Shown: one piece after another, positions 1 through 7,342 of the stretch
Position numbering within the stretch: position 1 is the first letter of the stretch
How the letters are laid out: the number at the start of each line of letters is the position of its first letter
Assembly: GCA_009469665.1 (NCBI GenBank)
Contig: SSTB01000177.1
Span: 1-9,115 of the forward strand
Source of the DNA: Azonexaceae bacterium
GTDB taxonomy: Bacteria; Pseudomonadota; Gammaproteobacteria; Burkholderiales; Rhodocyclaceae
DNA length: 9,115 nucleotides
Direction: 5' to 3'
Made by a program: the position numbers and the translations under genes
The notes under the pieces: model-generated
The model's database searches: none
What the model was told of the DNA's origin: nothing
What the model saw: only the letters and a program-made list of their open reading frames with translations

Positions 1-91
1 AGTTGGCGCCGATGATGGCTTCGCCGGTGACGACGCCGTGGTAGGCAGTGATGCCGCGGCCTTCGATGGTGGGGGTGGTGGTGAGCAGCAT
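1..91 (-). CDS. YbjQ/UPF0145 family heavy-metal-binding-domain protein, partial (N-terminus only)
   Basis: Only the first 30 codons are in the window; the gene continues past the left edge. The visible start reads [12 protein letters not shown], then an [17 protein letters not shown] stretch, which closely matches the beginning of the E. coli YbjQ family (TTPTLEG ... VVTGEAILGAN). These are small proteins of about 100-110 residues that form a pentameric fold annotated as a putative heavy-metal-binding domain; their cellular role is not established. The ATG at 91 is preceded by GAGGAA at 97-102 with a 5-base spacer, a good ribosome binding site. It follows the algC-type gene after only 17 bases on the same strand, so it is probably the last visible gene of the leftward operon. 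The family call is good; function is unknown. Confidence 0.8.
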   Translation of the reverse strand, partial: MLLTTTPTIEGRGITAYHGVVTGEAIIGAN

Positions 92-108
92 GGCGATTCC
101 TCGGGGGG

Positions 109-1497
109 TCAGAAGGGGAGTTGGACGCCCGGCCAGACGGCTGTGATGGCCCGGCGGAAGCCGGCCTGGATGCGCTCCAGGGCGGCCGGGGTGTCGGCCT
201 CGAAGCGCAGGACAACGACCGGCGTCGTGTTCGACGGCCGGGCCAGGCCGAAGCCGTCGGGGTATTCGACCCGCACGCCGTCGATGGTGATGATTTCGCT
301 GGCCCCCTCGAACTTGCCGGCGGCCTTGAGCTTGTCGATGAGGGCGAAGGGTTCGCCCTCGGCCATCTTGATGTTGAGTTCCGGGGTGCTGGGGGAGTTG
401 GGCAGGGCCTTGAGCACCGGGTTTCCGTTGGCGGCCCGGGCGAGGATTTCGAGGAGCCGTGCCCCCGTGTAGAGGCCGTCGTCGAAGCCATACCAGCGTT
501 CCTTGAAGAAGGTGTGGCCGCTCATTTCGCCGGCGAGCGGGGCGCCGGTTTCCCTGAGCTTCTTCTTCACCAAGGCGTGGCCGGTGTTCCACATGAGGGG
601 CGTGCCGCCGTGCTGACGTATCCAGGGGGCGAGCAGGCGCGTGCATTTCACGTCGTAAATGATCTGCCCACCCGGGACACGGGAGAGCACGTCGGCGGCG
701 AAGAGCATGAGCTGGCGGTCGGGGTAGATGATTTCGCCATCCTTGGTCACCACTCCCAGGCGGTCGCCGTCGCCGTCGAAGGCGATGCCGATTTCGGCGT
801 CGGTGGTTTTCAGCGCGTGGATGACGTCCTCCAGGTTCTCGGGTTTGGAGGGGTCCGGGTGGTGGTTGGGGAAGTTGCCGTCCACCTCGCAGAAGAGGGG
901 CACGATGTCGCAACCGAGGCGCTGGAAGAGTTCCGGCGCCACGGCGCCGGCAACGCCGTTGCCGCAATCCATGACGATTTTCATGGGCCGGGCGAGCTTC
1001 ACGTCGCCGACGATGCGCTCGATGTAGGCGCTTTTTACGTCGGCGCTGCGTTTCTGCCCCTGGCCGGTGCGCAGGCGGCCTTCCTCGCTGCGCCGTTTGA
1101 GGTCCTGGATGGCGTCCAGGGCCAGGGTCTCCCCGCCGACAACCATCTTCAGGCCGTTGTAGTCCGGCGGGTTGTGGCTGCCGGTGACCGAGACGCAGGA
1201 ATTGCAGCCCAGTTCGTAGGCGGCGAAGTAGGTGACCGGGGTGGGCACGCAGCCCACGTCGATGGCGTCGATGCCGGCGGCGCAGATGCCGTCCATCAGG
1301 GCGCCCGCCAGTTCGGGGCCGGAGAGGCGGCCGTCGCGGCCGACTGCGATGGCGGTCTGGCCCTTTTCGGCGGCCAGGGAGCCGAGGGCGTGGCCGATGC
1401 GGCGCACCACGTCAGCGGTGAGGGATTTGCCGACGATGCCGCGGATGTCGTAGGCCTTGAAGATTTCGGCGGGCAGGGAAGCGGGTGCGTTGCTCAT
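109..1497 (-). CDS. algC: Phosphomannomutase/phosphoglucomutase (AlgC type)
   Basis: A 462-residue enzyme of the alpha-D-phosphohexomutase family, nearly the length of Pseudomonas AlgC (463). It interconverts mannose-6-P/mannose-1-P or glucose-6-P/glucose-1-P in the cytoplasm, feeding GDP-mannose, LPS core and exopolysaccharide synthesis. All four family signatures are intact: the phosphoserine loop TGSHNP with Ser107, the Mg loop DGDGDR with Asp241/243/245, the sugar-recognition loop GEMSGH (Glu324, Ser326), and the phosphate-binding loop RPSNTTP (Arg420, Ser422, Asn423, Thr424). The frame is open to 1692, but that extension overlaps the upstream hydrolase gene and carries no family sequence, so the start is taken at ATG 1497, where MSNAP leads into the conserved FKAYDIRG at about residue 13. 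It begins 10 bases after the YheT-type gene. Which sugar it prefers in vivo cannot be told from sequence. Confidence 0.95.
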   Translation of the reverse strand: MSNAPASLPAEIFKAYDIRGIVGKSLTADVVRRIGHALGSLAAEKGQTAIAVGRDGRLSGPELAGALMDGICAAGIDAIDVGCVPTPVTYFAAYELGCNSCVSVTGSHNPPDYNGLKMVVGGETLALDAIQDLKRRSEEGRLRTGQGQKRSADVKSAYIERIVGDVKLARPMKIVMDCGNGVAGAVAPELFQRLGCDIVPLFCEVDGNFPNHHPDPSKPENLEDVIHALKTTDAEIGIAFDGDGDRLGVVTKDGEIIYPDRQLMLFAADVLSRVPGGQIIYDVKCTRLLAPWIRQHGGTPLMWNTGHALVKKKLRETGAPLAGEMSGHTFFKERWYGFDDGLYTGARLLEILARAANGNPVLKALPNSPSTPELNIKMAEGEPFALIDKLKAAGKFEGASEIITIDGVRVEYPDGFGLARPSNTTPVVVLRFEADTPAALERIQAGFRRAITAVWPGVQLPF

Positions 1498-1507
1498 GGC
1501 GTTCTCG

Positions 1508-2464
1508 TTATGACGTTGCGGAATTGAAGAAGTGTAAGAGCCTTTGGGGCAGCCAGTCCAGATGACCGGGGAAGGCGCCGCTGACGAAACCGACGTGGCC
1601 GCCGGCAGCGGGCTGCTCGAGGATGACACCGGGTCCGACTTCGCCCGGGCCGGGCAGGTAGCGGGCGGGCAGGAATGGATCGTTGCGTGCATTCAGCACC
1701 AGGGCTGGAATACGAATATGGGCCAGCCAGGGCTTGCTGGAGCAGCGTGCCCAGTAGTCATCTGCGCCGGCGAAACCGTGCAGGGGGCCGGTGACGGCGT
1801 CGTCGAACTGATGGAGATTGCGGGCGGCTTCCATGCGCAGGGCGTCGAAGATGCCGGGGAATTGTTGCAGACGTTGGCGGGAGACGGCTTTGAGCGTGTT
1901 CAGGAAGTGGCGGGTATAGACACGGTTGAAGCCCCGGGCCAGGTGGTGGCCGCAGGCGGCGAGGTCGAGGGGGGCGCAGACGGCGGCGATGGCTTGCACG
2001 TGGTGGGCGGCGTCGACGCCGCGTTCTCCGGCCCATTTGAGCAGCGCGTTGCCCCCCAGGGAAACGCCGGCGGCGAAGAGCGGACGGCCGCCGTTTTCTG
2101 CGCCGAGCCGGGCGAGAATCCAGTCAATTTCTTCGGAATCGCCGGAATGGTAGGCTCGCGGCCGGCGATTGAGCTCGCCGGAGCAGCCGCGGAAGTGGGG
2201 CAGGGCCAGTCGCCAGCGGGACGCCCTGCAGACGTGGGCGAGCGCGGCGGCATAGGGGCTGCGGGAACTGCCTTCCAGGCCGTGGAAAAGCACCAGCAGT
2301 GGGCGGTCGGGCGGGCCGTCCAGGCGGTCCACGTCAACGAAGTCGTCGTCCGGGGTGGCCCAGCGCTCGCGCCGAGTGAGGGGCAAAGGAGGGCGGATGG
2401 CCCGGGGCCACAGGGTCTGGGCGTGGCCGCCCGGCAGCCAGGCGGGAGCGGCGTAGGGGGTCAA
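1508..2464 (-). CDS. YheT-family alpha/beta hydrolase
   Basis: A 318-residue alpha/beta hydrolase of the YheT/UPF0017 (COG0429) group, predicted esterase-like and cytoplasmic; its natural substrate is unknown. The N-terminus has the family opening APAWLPGGHAQTLWP (residues 6-20). An oxyanion-type HGLEGSS lies at 61-67, the nucleophile elbow GVSLGGN carries Ser135, and Asp262 (NDPFLP) and His290 (GGHVGF) complete the expected triad. The chosen start is TTG at 2464, because the conserved N-terminal motif follows almost at once and no ATG or GTG lies nearby. That start overlaps the TGA of the upstream SnoaL-like gene as TTGA, which suggests translational coupling; an AGGAAG sits too far upstream to be an ideal ribosome binding site. 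The algC-type gene follows 10 bases downstream. Family call firm, start moderately sure. Confidence 0.9.
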   Translation of the reverse strand: MTPYAAPAWLPGGHAQTLWPRAIRPPLPLTRRERWATPDDDFVDVDRLDGPPDRPLLVLFHGLEGSSRSPYAAALAHVCRASRWRLALPHFRGCSGELNRRPRAYHSGDSEEIDWILARLGAENGGRPLFAAGVSLGGNALLKWAGERGVDAAHHVQAIAAVCAPLDLAACGHHLARGFNRVYTRHFLNTLKAVSRQRLQQFPGIFDALRMEAARNLHQFDDAVTGPLHGFAGADDYWARCSSKPWLAHIRIPALVLNARNDPFLPARYLPGPGEVGPGVILEQPAAGGHVGFVSGAFPGHLDWLPQRLLHFFNSATS

Positions 2465-2904
2465 TGCAGGGTGTGCGAACCCGCTTCCTGGACCTGCGCC
2501 TGGGCCAGGGCCTGGTCGTCCCCGGCGGCAGAGGCATGGCGGGCGACCAGGCGCCAGCCGTGGGCGCCGCGGGTATAGACGTGGGTGACGTGCAGAGTGC
2601 CCTGGGCTTCCGGATTGTCGCCCAGGTACAGGGTTTCGGTCAGGTGATGCACGGCGAGAACCATCCCCTGCCAGTGGTGGCGCAACTCGGTGCGCACGCG
2701 CAGCCGGCTGTTGGCCAGGATTTGCCGCCAGCTTTCGCGGATGAGCGGCAGTTCCGCGATGCGGGCGCCAGTGGGGTGGACGCAGACCACGTCCTCGTCT
2801 TCGGCCCAGGTGAGGATGAAACTGTCCAGATCACTCCGGGCAAGGGATTCATAAAAGGCGGTTTCCACGTCTTCCGGGCTGGGGAAATGGTTGGGCTTGG
2901 TCAT
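2461..2904 (-). CDS. SnoaL/NTF2-like (DUF4440-type) protein
   Basis: A 147-residue protein that fits the nuclear-transport-factor-2-like fold used by SnoaL-type and DUF4440 proteins. An N-terminal helical part (EDVETAFYESLARSDLDSF, about 10-28) precedes TWAEDEDVVCVHPTG (about 32-46), a central region with a conserved-looking W and HH, and a C-terminal strand pair ending GWRLVARHAS (about 118-128). No signal peptide or membrane segment is seen. Such proteins can be small ligand-binding domains, isomerases or dehydratases, and I cannot assign a reaction. The frame is open further upstream to 3141, but that extension lies inside waaF; ATG 2904 overlaps the waaF stop as ATGA. The stop overlaps the next gene's TTG start, so this gene is sandwiched tightly between waaF and the YheT-type hydrolase. 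It may act with either, but that is only context. Confidence 0.8.
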   Translation of the reverse strand: MTKPNHFPSPEDVETAFYESLARSDLDSFILTWAEDEDVVCVHPTGARIAELPLIRESWRQILANSRLRVRTELRHHWQGMVLAVHHLTETLYLGDNPEAQGTLHVTHVYTRGAHGWRLVARHASAAGDDQALAQAQVQEAGSHTLH

Positions 2905-3965
2905 GGGGACAGGTGGGCGAGACAGGCGGCGAGGATGCGGTCCGGTTCGAGGCGCTGGAGGCAGTCCAGGTGGCCCAGGGGACATTGGCGCTTGAAGCAG
3001 GGGCTGCACGACAGCCCGAGGCTGACAATGGTAGCGCGTTCGCTCAGGGGCGGGGTGAAACCGGGGGAAGACGAACCGTAGAGCGCCACCAGCGGGCGAT
3101 CCAGTGCGGCGGCGACGTGCATGAGGCCGGAATCGTTGCACACCACGAGTTCCGAGAGGGCTAGGAGGTCGATGGCCTGGTCCAGCCCCGTGGTTCCGCA
3201 GAGATTGCGGCAGGCGCCCGCCGCCTGGGCGACGATGGCGTCGCCCACCGCCTTGTCCTTGCCCGAGCCGAAGAGCCAGACGGTATGGCCGCGGGCCGCG
3301 AGATCCCGGGCCAGACGGGCGAAGTGGGCCTCGGGCCAGCGTTTGGCAGGGCCGTATTCGGCGCCGGGGCAGAAGGCCACGAGGCGGGTGGGCGGTACGA
3401 GGCCCAGGGACGCTAGGGCTTCCGCCTGCTGAGTCGGGGAAGAGAGCAGCAGGGGCGGCCCGATGGGGCGGGGCAGGGGGGCGCCGGGGGACTCGGCGAG
3501 CTGGGCGAAGCGCTCCACCATGAGGGGCAGGGCGGCCTTGTCCAGGCGGTGGCGGCGGTTGATGAGGCCGTAGCGCGATTCACCGATGAAGCCCACACGC
3601 TCCGGGATGCCCGCCAGGAAAGGGACCAGGGCCGACTTGAGCGAATTGGGCAGGACGTAGGCCCGGTCGTAGTGGCGCTCCTTCAGGCTGCGGGCCAGGC
3701 GCCAGCGGGCCTTGAGGGAAGTCTCGCCGTGCCCGAAGGGGCTGTCGACGATGGCGGCGATTTCCGGCATGCGCCGTAGAACCGGGGCCACCCATCGGGG
3801 CGCCAGGGCGTCCAGTTGCAGGCCGGGCGTTGCTTGCAGCAGCCGCCGGAAGAGCGGCTGGGCCATCACCGCATCGCCGATCCAGGAAGGCGCGACCACC
3901 AGCGCGCGGGGCGCGGGAGTGGGGTGAGCGGTGAGCGGTGGGGCGGGCGGGGGAGGGGCGGCCAA
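2901..3965 (-). CDS. waaF: ADP-heptose:LPS heptosyltransferase II
   Basis: A 354-residue GT9-family glycosyltransferase that adds the second L-glycero-D-manno-heptose to the LPS inner core at the cytoplasmic face of the inner membrane. The N-terminal domain begins ALVVAPSWIGDAVMAQPLF (21-39); SWIGD with Asp31 is the family's catalytic-base motif. The C-terminal donor-binding domain has CPGAEYGPAKRWP (199-211), a GTTGLDQAIDLLALSELVV stretch ending in CNDSGLMHVAAAL (276-288) and YGSSSPGFTPP (296-306). The C-terminal CSPCFKRQCPLGH (320-332) is typical of WaaF rather than WaaC. The only start that keeps the whole domain is TTG 3965, which gives a proline- and alanine-rich leader of about 20 residues before the usual N-terminus; no convincing ribosome binding site precedes it. 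The downstream SnoaL-like gene overlaps by 4 bases. Function firm, exact start uncertain. Confidence 0.93.
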   Translation of the reverse strand: MAAPPPPAPPLTAHPTPAPRALVVAPSWIGDAVMAQPLFRRLLQATPGLQLDALAPRWVAPVLRRMPEIAAIVDSPFGHGETSLKARWRLARSLKERHYDRAYVLPNSLKSALVPFLAGIPERVGFIGESRYGLINRRHRLDKAALPLMVERFAQLAESPGAPLPRPIGPPLLLSSPTQQAEALASLGLVPPTRLVAFCPGAEYGPAKRWPEAHFARLARDLAARGHTVWLFGSGKDKAVGDAIVAQAAGACRNLCGTTGLDQAIDLLALSELVVCNDSGLMHVAAALDRPLVALYGSSSPGFTPPLSERATIVSLGLSCSPCFKRQCPLGHLDCLQRLEPDRILAACLAHLSP

Positions 3966-4014
3966 GATGGCTAACCGGAAGAAAGGCTTTTACACCTCGC
4001 CCTTCAGTCCCCGC

Positions 4015-4206
4015 TCAATGATGTCCCTTGGGCAGTTCGCCCTTGAAGACGTACCTGGTGCTGCAATAGGGGCAGACCACTTCGCCGGTCTTGGTGGCAT
4101 CCAGGAAGACGCGGGGATGCTGGCACCACAGCGGCGAACTGGGTTGCGGGCAGTGCAGGGGCAGGTCGTGGGCGTCGATGTCGACGGTGCGGGTGTTGTC
4201 GGCCAT
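4015..4206 (-). CDS. Small zf-CHCC zinc-finger domain protein
   Basis: A 63-residue protein consisting of one zf-CHCC domain (the family that also contains the complex I subunit NDUFS6). Likely zinc ligands are Cys19 in LHCP, His30 in CQHPRVFL, and the Cys45/Cys48 pair in VCPYCSTRYVF; Cys28 is an extra nearby cysteine. The bacterial role of these stand-alone proteins is not established. The frame stays open to 4347 inside ilvE, but ATG 4206 has AGGGAG at 4215-4220, 8 bases away, and gives the usual family length. The gene lies 22 bases after ilvE and 49 bases before waaF on the same strand. From memory, ilvE, a zf-CHCC protein and waaF often sit together in betaproteobacteria, which supports a true short gene. 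Confidence 0.88.
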   Translation of the reverse strand: MADNTRTVDIDAHDLPLHCPQPSSPLWCQHPRVFLDATKTGEVVCPYCSTRYVFKGELPKGHH

Positions 4207-4228
4207 GGTGGTTTCTCCCTGGGTCGGT

Positions 4229-5149
4229 TTAGACGTGGGCCAGCCAGCCGCCGTGTTCGGCGGAGCGGCCATAGACCACGTCGAAATACTTGGCTTGCAG
4301 GCGGCCGGTGATCGGGCCGCGGCGGCCGATGCCGATCTGGCGGCCATCGAGTTCCCGAATCGGGGTCACTTCGGCGGCGGTGCCGGTGAAGAAGGCTTCG
4401 TCGGCCGCGTAGACCTCGTCGCGGGTGATGCGCTTTTCCAGCACCGGAATGCCCATCTCCTCGGCCAGTTGCAGCACCGTGGCGCGGGTGATGCCTTCCA
4501 GACAGGACGTGAGGTCCGGCGTGTAAAGCTTGCCCTTCTTGACGATGAAGAGGTTCTCGCCGGCACCCTCGGCCACGTAGCCTTCCGGGTCCAGCAGCAT
4601 GGCTTCGTCGTAGCCGTCGTTGGTGGCTTCGTTGTTGGCCAGGATGGAATTGATGTAATGGCCGCAGGCCTTGGCGCGCACCATGCTGATATTGACGTGG
4701 TGCCGGGTGAAGCTGGAAGTCTTGACGCGAATGCCGCGCTCCAGGCCTTCTTCTCCCAGGTAGGCACCCCAGGGCCAGGCGGCGATGGCGATATGCACCT
4801 TGGCGCCCTTGGGGGAGACGCCCAGCTTTTCAGAGCCGTAGAAGGCCAAGGGGCGCAGGTAGCCGGATTCCAGCTTGTTGGCGCGGATGACTTCCTTCTG
4901 GGCCTCGTTGATGGTGGCTTTGTCGAAGGGCATGGCCATCTGGAAGATGTGGGCCGAGTTGAACAGGCGGTCGGTGTGATCTTCCAGGCGGAAGATGGCG
5001 GTGCCGGACTCGGTCTTGTAGGCGCGCACACCTTCGAAGACGCCCATGCCGTAATGCAGGGAATGGGTAAGGACATGGGTGGTGGCGTCCCGCCAGGGCA
5101 CCAGCTTGCCGTCGTACCAGATGAATCCGTCGCGATCCGCCATGGACAT
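4229..5149 (-). CDS. ilvE: Branched-chain amino acid aminotransferase
   Basis: A 306-residue fold-type IV PLP enzyme that transfers amino groups between glutamate and the 2-keto acids of valine, leucine and isoleucine, the last step of their synthesis. Length is close to E. coli IlvE (309). The N-terminus reads FIWYDGKLVPWRDA (9-22), followed by HSLHYGMGVFEGVRAY (29-44). The PLP lysine is Lys160 in RAKACGHYINS, and EGAGENLF (194-201) and TGTAAEVTPI (245-254) are cofactor/substrate loops typical of the class. The frame is open upstream to 6091, but that part overlaps three plus-strand genes. ATG 5149 has GGAG at 5159-5162, 9 bases upstream; a second ATG at 5143 is a weaker alternative. It is the first gene of the leftward operon and faces nudJ across a 105-base divergent region. 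Confidence 0.96.
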   Translation of the reverse strand: MSMADRDGFIWYDGKLVPWRDATTHVLTHSLHYGMGVFEGVRAYKTESGTAIFRLEDHTDRLFNSAHIFQMAMPFDKATINEAQKEVIRANKLESGYLRPLAFYGSEKLGVSPKGAKVHIAIAAWPWGAYLGEEGLERGIRVKTSSFTRHHVNISMVRAKACGHYINSILANNEATNDGYDEAMLLDPEGYVAEGAGENLFIVKKGKLYTPDLTSCLEGITRATVLQLAEEMGIPVLEKRITRDEVYAADEAFFTGTAAEVTPIRELDGRQIGIGRRGPITGRLQAKYFDVVYGRSAEHGGWLAHV

Positions 5150-5254
5150 TTTGGGTGTCTCCGTCTTGCTGCCGAAAGCCCGACATTCTAGCCGATTTCC
5201 TCGGGTAAAATCGCCGCTTTGGCCCCTGGCGGCGAGCGTTAAACGAGCAGGATC
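5150..5254. promoter_or_regulatory. Divergent intergenic region between ilvE and nudJ, probable promoters both ways
   Basis: These 105 bases are the only gap between the leftward operon and the plus-strand genes, so promoters for both are expected here. On the minus strand TAGAAT (5185-5190) differs from the sigma-70 -10 consensus at one base and would give a leader of roughly 30 bases before the ilvE ATG. On the plus strand TAAAAT (5206-5211) is an equally good -10 for nudJ. Neither has a recognisable -35 at 16-18 bases. The two candidates are only 15 bases apart, and CGATTT (5193-5198) with AAATCG (5208-5213) forms a 6-base inverted repeat around a 9-base spacer, overlapping the plus-strand hexamer; this could be an operator or chance. 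Confidence 0.4.
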
Positions 5255-5713
5255 TTGAGCGAAAAGAACGTCTGGAAACCCAATGTGACCGTGGCCGCCG
5301 TGGTGCAGCGCGACGGCCGCTTCCTCCTGGTGGAGGAGGAAACCGAGGCTGGCCTGGCCTTCAACCAGCCGGCGGGCCACCTGGAAAGGGGTGAGGCCCT
5401 CGTCAATGCCGTCGCCCGGGAAGCCCTGGAAGAAACGGCCTATCACTTCCGTCCCACCCATCTGGTCGGGATCTACACCTGGCGCCACCCCACCCGGGAT
5501 ATCACCTACCTGCGCTTCGCTTTTGGCGGCGACTTGGTGGGTTGGGAGGCGGATCGGCCCCTGGATGCCGGCATCGTTGCCGCCCATTGGCTGTCGCCCG
5601 AGGAAATCCGGCGCGAAGCGGGCCGCCACCGCAGTCCCCTGGTGCTGCGCTGTATCGAGGATTGTCTGGCCGGGTGTGCATATCCGCTGGAAATCCTTAC
5701 CCACTACGGATGA
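5255..5713 (+). CDS. nudJ: NudJ-type Nudix hydrolase
   Basis: A 152-residue Nudix hydrolase. The Nudix box spans residues 41-63: GHLERGE followed by seven residues and REALEETA, with the metal-binding Glu cluster (REALEE) intact; the usual glycine near the end of the box is alanine (Ala62). VTVAAVVQRDGRFLLVEEE (11-29) and FNQPAGHLE are typical of the NudJ subgroup, which in E. coli hydrolyses nucleoside di/triphosphates and hydroxymethylpyrimidine pyrophosphate. Adjacency to mnmA, as in E. coli, supports the name. The start is taken as TTG 5255 because the MSEKxWKPNVTV opening looks like homologues I know; an AGGA at 5249-5252 is very close to it. GTG 5285 is a possible shorter start. Its TGA overlaps the ATG of the next gene (ATGA). 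Confidence 0.9.
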   Translation: MSEKNVWKPNVTVAAVVQRDGRFLLVEEETEAGLAFNQPAGHLERGEALVNAVAREALEETAYHFRPTHLVGIYTWRHPTRDITYLRFAFGGDLVGWEADRPLDAGIVAAHWLSPEEIRREAGRHRSPLVLRCIEDCLAGCAYPLEILTHYG

Positions 5714-6255
5714 TTCCGCGCCTCTTGCTGCTCTTTGCCCTGGCAGGACCGGCCCTTGCCGAGCAGCGGGTCGCGGTCTGCTACAACTGGGATTGCGCGG
5801 CCCAGGCCGAGGTGGTGTTCGACGATTACCAGTGGCTCGAAGCCACGCGCCTCCTGGCCCTGGCGAACAATGCGGCAGGGGAGCGCGCCCTGCTCGCCCA
5901 GTCCCTGGGCAGGCTGTATCGCTGGGCCGGCGAGCAGACGCCCATCCGCCACGACCTCGCCGGCAACGGCGCCGACGGAGACCTGGACGGGCGCATGGAC
6001 TGTATCGACCATTCGACCACCACGACCCGCCTGCTGCGCCTCCTGGAGGCTTACGGTGCCCTGCACTGGCACCGGGTTGGGGAACCCGCAAGGCGGACCC
6101 ACTACCTAGTGGCGCAGCATTTTGCCGCGGTGATCGAGGAGCAGGCGAGCGGCGAGTCCTACGCCGTGGATAGCTGGTTTGTGGATAACGGGCAGCCGGT
6201 GGTCATCCTGCCGCTGGCCGCCTGGATGGAAGGAGAAGGTTCCAGTGTCGAGTAA
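5710..6255 (+). CDS. Exported protein of unknown function, possible transglutaminase-like fold
   Basis: A 181-residue protein I do not recognise. It begins with a short signal peptide: MIPR, a hydrophobic run to about residue 16, and a cleavage-like ALA-EQ at 17/18, so it is probably periplasmic. Cys24 and Cys29 in the mature start could form a disulfide. The middle holds an Asp-rich loop, [12 protein letters not shown] (89-100), spaced like an EF-hand or dockerin calcium loop. Cys98 is followed by an [16 protein letters not shown] helix-like stretch, His137 (HFAAVIEE) comes 39 residues later and Asp154 ([11 protein letters not shown]) 17 after that; this order resembles the Cys-His-Asp layout of transglutaminase-like cysteine hydrolases, which is inference. 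ATG 5710 overlaps the nudJ stop (ATGA), and the last 11 bases overlap mnmA. The frame is open upstream to 5542 inside nudJ, but the signal peptide fixes the start. Confidence 0.8.
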   Translation: MIPRLLLLFALAGPALAEQRVAVCYNWDCAAQAEVVFDDYQWLEATRLLALANNAAGERALLAQSLGRLYRWAGEQTPIRHDLAGNGADGDLDGRMDCIDHSTTTTRLLRLLEAYGALHWHRVGEPARRTHYLVAQHFAAVIEEQASGESYAVDSWFVDNGQPVVILPLAAWMEGEGSSVE

Positions 6256-7342
6256 AACCGTGGTCGTCGGGCTCTCCGGCGGTGTCGATTCCTCCGTGGC
6301 GGCGCTGCTCTTGAAGCGCCAGGGCTGGAAAGTCATTGGTCTGTTCATGAAAAACTGGGAGGACGACGACAGCGAGGAGTACTGCTCGTCCCGCCAGGAC
6401 CTCATCGACGTCATGAGTGTCGCCGACCGTATCGGCATCGACGTGGAAGTGGTCAATTTTTCCGTCGAGTACCGGGAGCGGGTGTTCGCTGAATTCCTCC
6501 GGGAGTACCAGGCAGGGCGCACGCCCAACCCGGATATTCTGTGTAATTCGGAAATCAAGTTCCGTGCTTTCCTCGACCATGCCCTCGCCCTGGGGGCCGA
6601 CCGGATCGCCACCGGCCATTACGCCGGGGTAAGGGAATTCGACGGCAGGTTCCAGCTCTTGAAGGCCGAGGACGGCAGCAAGGATCAGAGCTATTTCCTT
6701 TACCGCTTGAATCAGGGGCAACTCTCGAAGACCCTATTTCCTCTCGCGGCGCTCTACAAGCGCGAGGTGCGCAGGATCGCCGAGGCCGAGGGCCTGCACG
6801 TCGCCGCCAAGAAGGACTCCACCGGCATCTGCTTCATCGGTGAACGGCCCTTCAAGGAATTCCTCATGCGCTACCTGCCGCCGCAGAAGGGCGAAATCCG
6901 CCGCCTCGACGACGGCAAGGTGCTGGGGGAACACGACGGTCTCATGTACCACACCCTGGGGCAGCGTAAAGGGCTGCTGATCGGCGGCGTCAAGGAAAAG
7001 GGCCAGCCTGGCGGTGGCGACCACGACGCCTGGTTCGTCGCCGGCAAGGACATGGAGAAGAACGTCCTCTACGTCGTCCAGGGCCACGAGCACCCCGCCC
7101 TCTACCGGGACGTCCTGGTGGCGGAGCAGCTTTCCTGGGTCTCCGGCCAGGCGCCCCACACCCATTGGGTTTACACCGCCAAGCCTCGCTATCGCACGGC
7201 CGACCAGCCCTGTGAAGTGGAGCGGGTCGATGGCGAAGGCGCCGAAATTCGTTTTGCCGAGCCCCAGTGGGCGCTGACTCCCGGTCAGTCGGTGGTGCTC
7301 TACGAATCTCGCGTCTGCCTGGGGGGCGGCGTCATTCGCTGA
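6245..7342 (+). CDS. mnmA: tRNA-specific 2-thiouridylase MnmA
   Basis: A 365-residue enzyme (E. coli MnmA is 368) that activates U34 of tRNA-Lys, -Glu and -Gln with ATP and inserts sulfur relayed by the Tus/IscS system, giving the s2U part of mnm5s2U. The PP-loop GLSGGVDSS (9-17) binds ATP. Asp97 and Cys100 in [12 protein letters not shown] and Cys196 in [13 protein letters not shown] are the catalytic residues. HTLGQRKGL and the C-terminal beta-barrel ending [12 protein letters not shown] complete the family pattern. GTG 6245 is chosen because [12 protein letters not shown] follows directly and AGGAG (6231-6235) lies 9 bases upstream; the frame runs back to 6179 without family sequence. The start overlaps the upstream exported-protein gene by 11 bases, so the three plus-strand genes are likely co-transcribed. 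Confidence 0.96.
   Translation: MSSKTVVVGLSGGVDSSVAALLLKRQGWKVIGLFMKNWEDDDSEEYCSSRQDLIDVMSVADRIGIDVEVVNFSVEYRERVFAEFLREYQAGRTPNPDILCNSEIKFRAFLDHALALGADRIATGHYAGVREFDGRFQLLKAEDGSKDQSYFLYRLNQGQLSKTLFPLAALYKREVRRIAEAEGLHVAAKKDSTGICFIGERPFKEFLMRYLPPQKGEIRRLDDGKVLGEHDGLMYHTLGQRKGLLIGGVKEKGQPGGGDHDAWFVAGKDMEKNVLYVVQGHEHPALYRDVLVAEQLSWVSGQAPHTHWVYTAKPRYRTADQPCEVERVDGEGAEIRFAEPQWALTPGQSVVLYESRVCLGGGVIR

Noticed and set aside
121..1527. Long open frame on the plus strand (468 codons) opposite the algC-type gene
   Set aside because: It is a shadow of the GC-rich coding strand: the translation is Gly/Ala/Val-rich without any family motif, while the minus strand carries all four phosphohexomutase signatures.
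1544..2578. 344-codon plus-strand frame opposite the YheT-type hydrolase
   Set aside because: Low-complexity Gly/Ala/Val/Glu composition and no motifs; the minus strand has an intact catalytic triad.
4091..5191. 366-codon plus-strand frame opposite ilvE and the zinc-finger gene
   Set aside because: Same shadow-frame character; both minus-strand genes have clear family motifs and ribosome binding sites.
5150..6091. Upstream extension of the ilvE frame by 314 codons
   Set aside because: It covers nudJ and part of the exported-protein gene on the other strand, and the IlvE family starts at MSMADRDGFIWYDG; the extension is open only through base composition.
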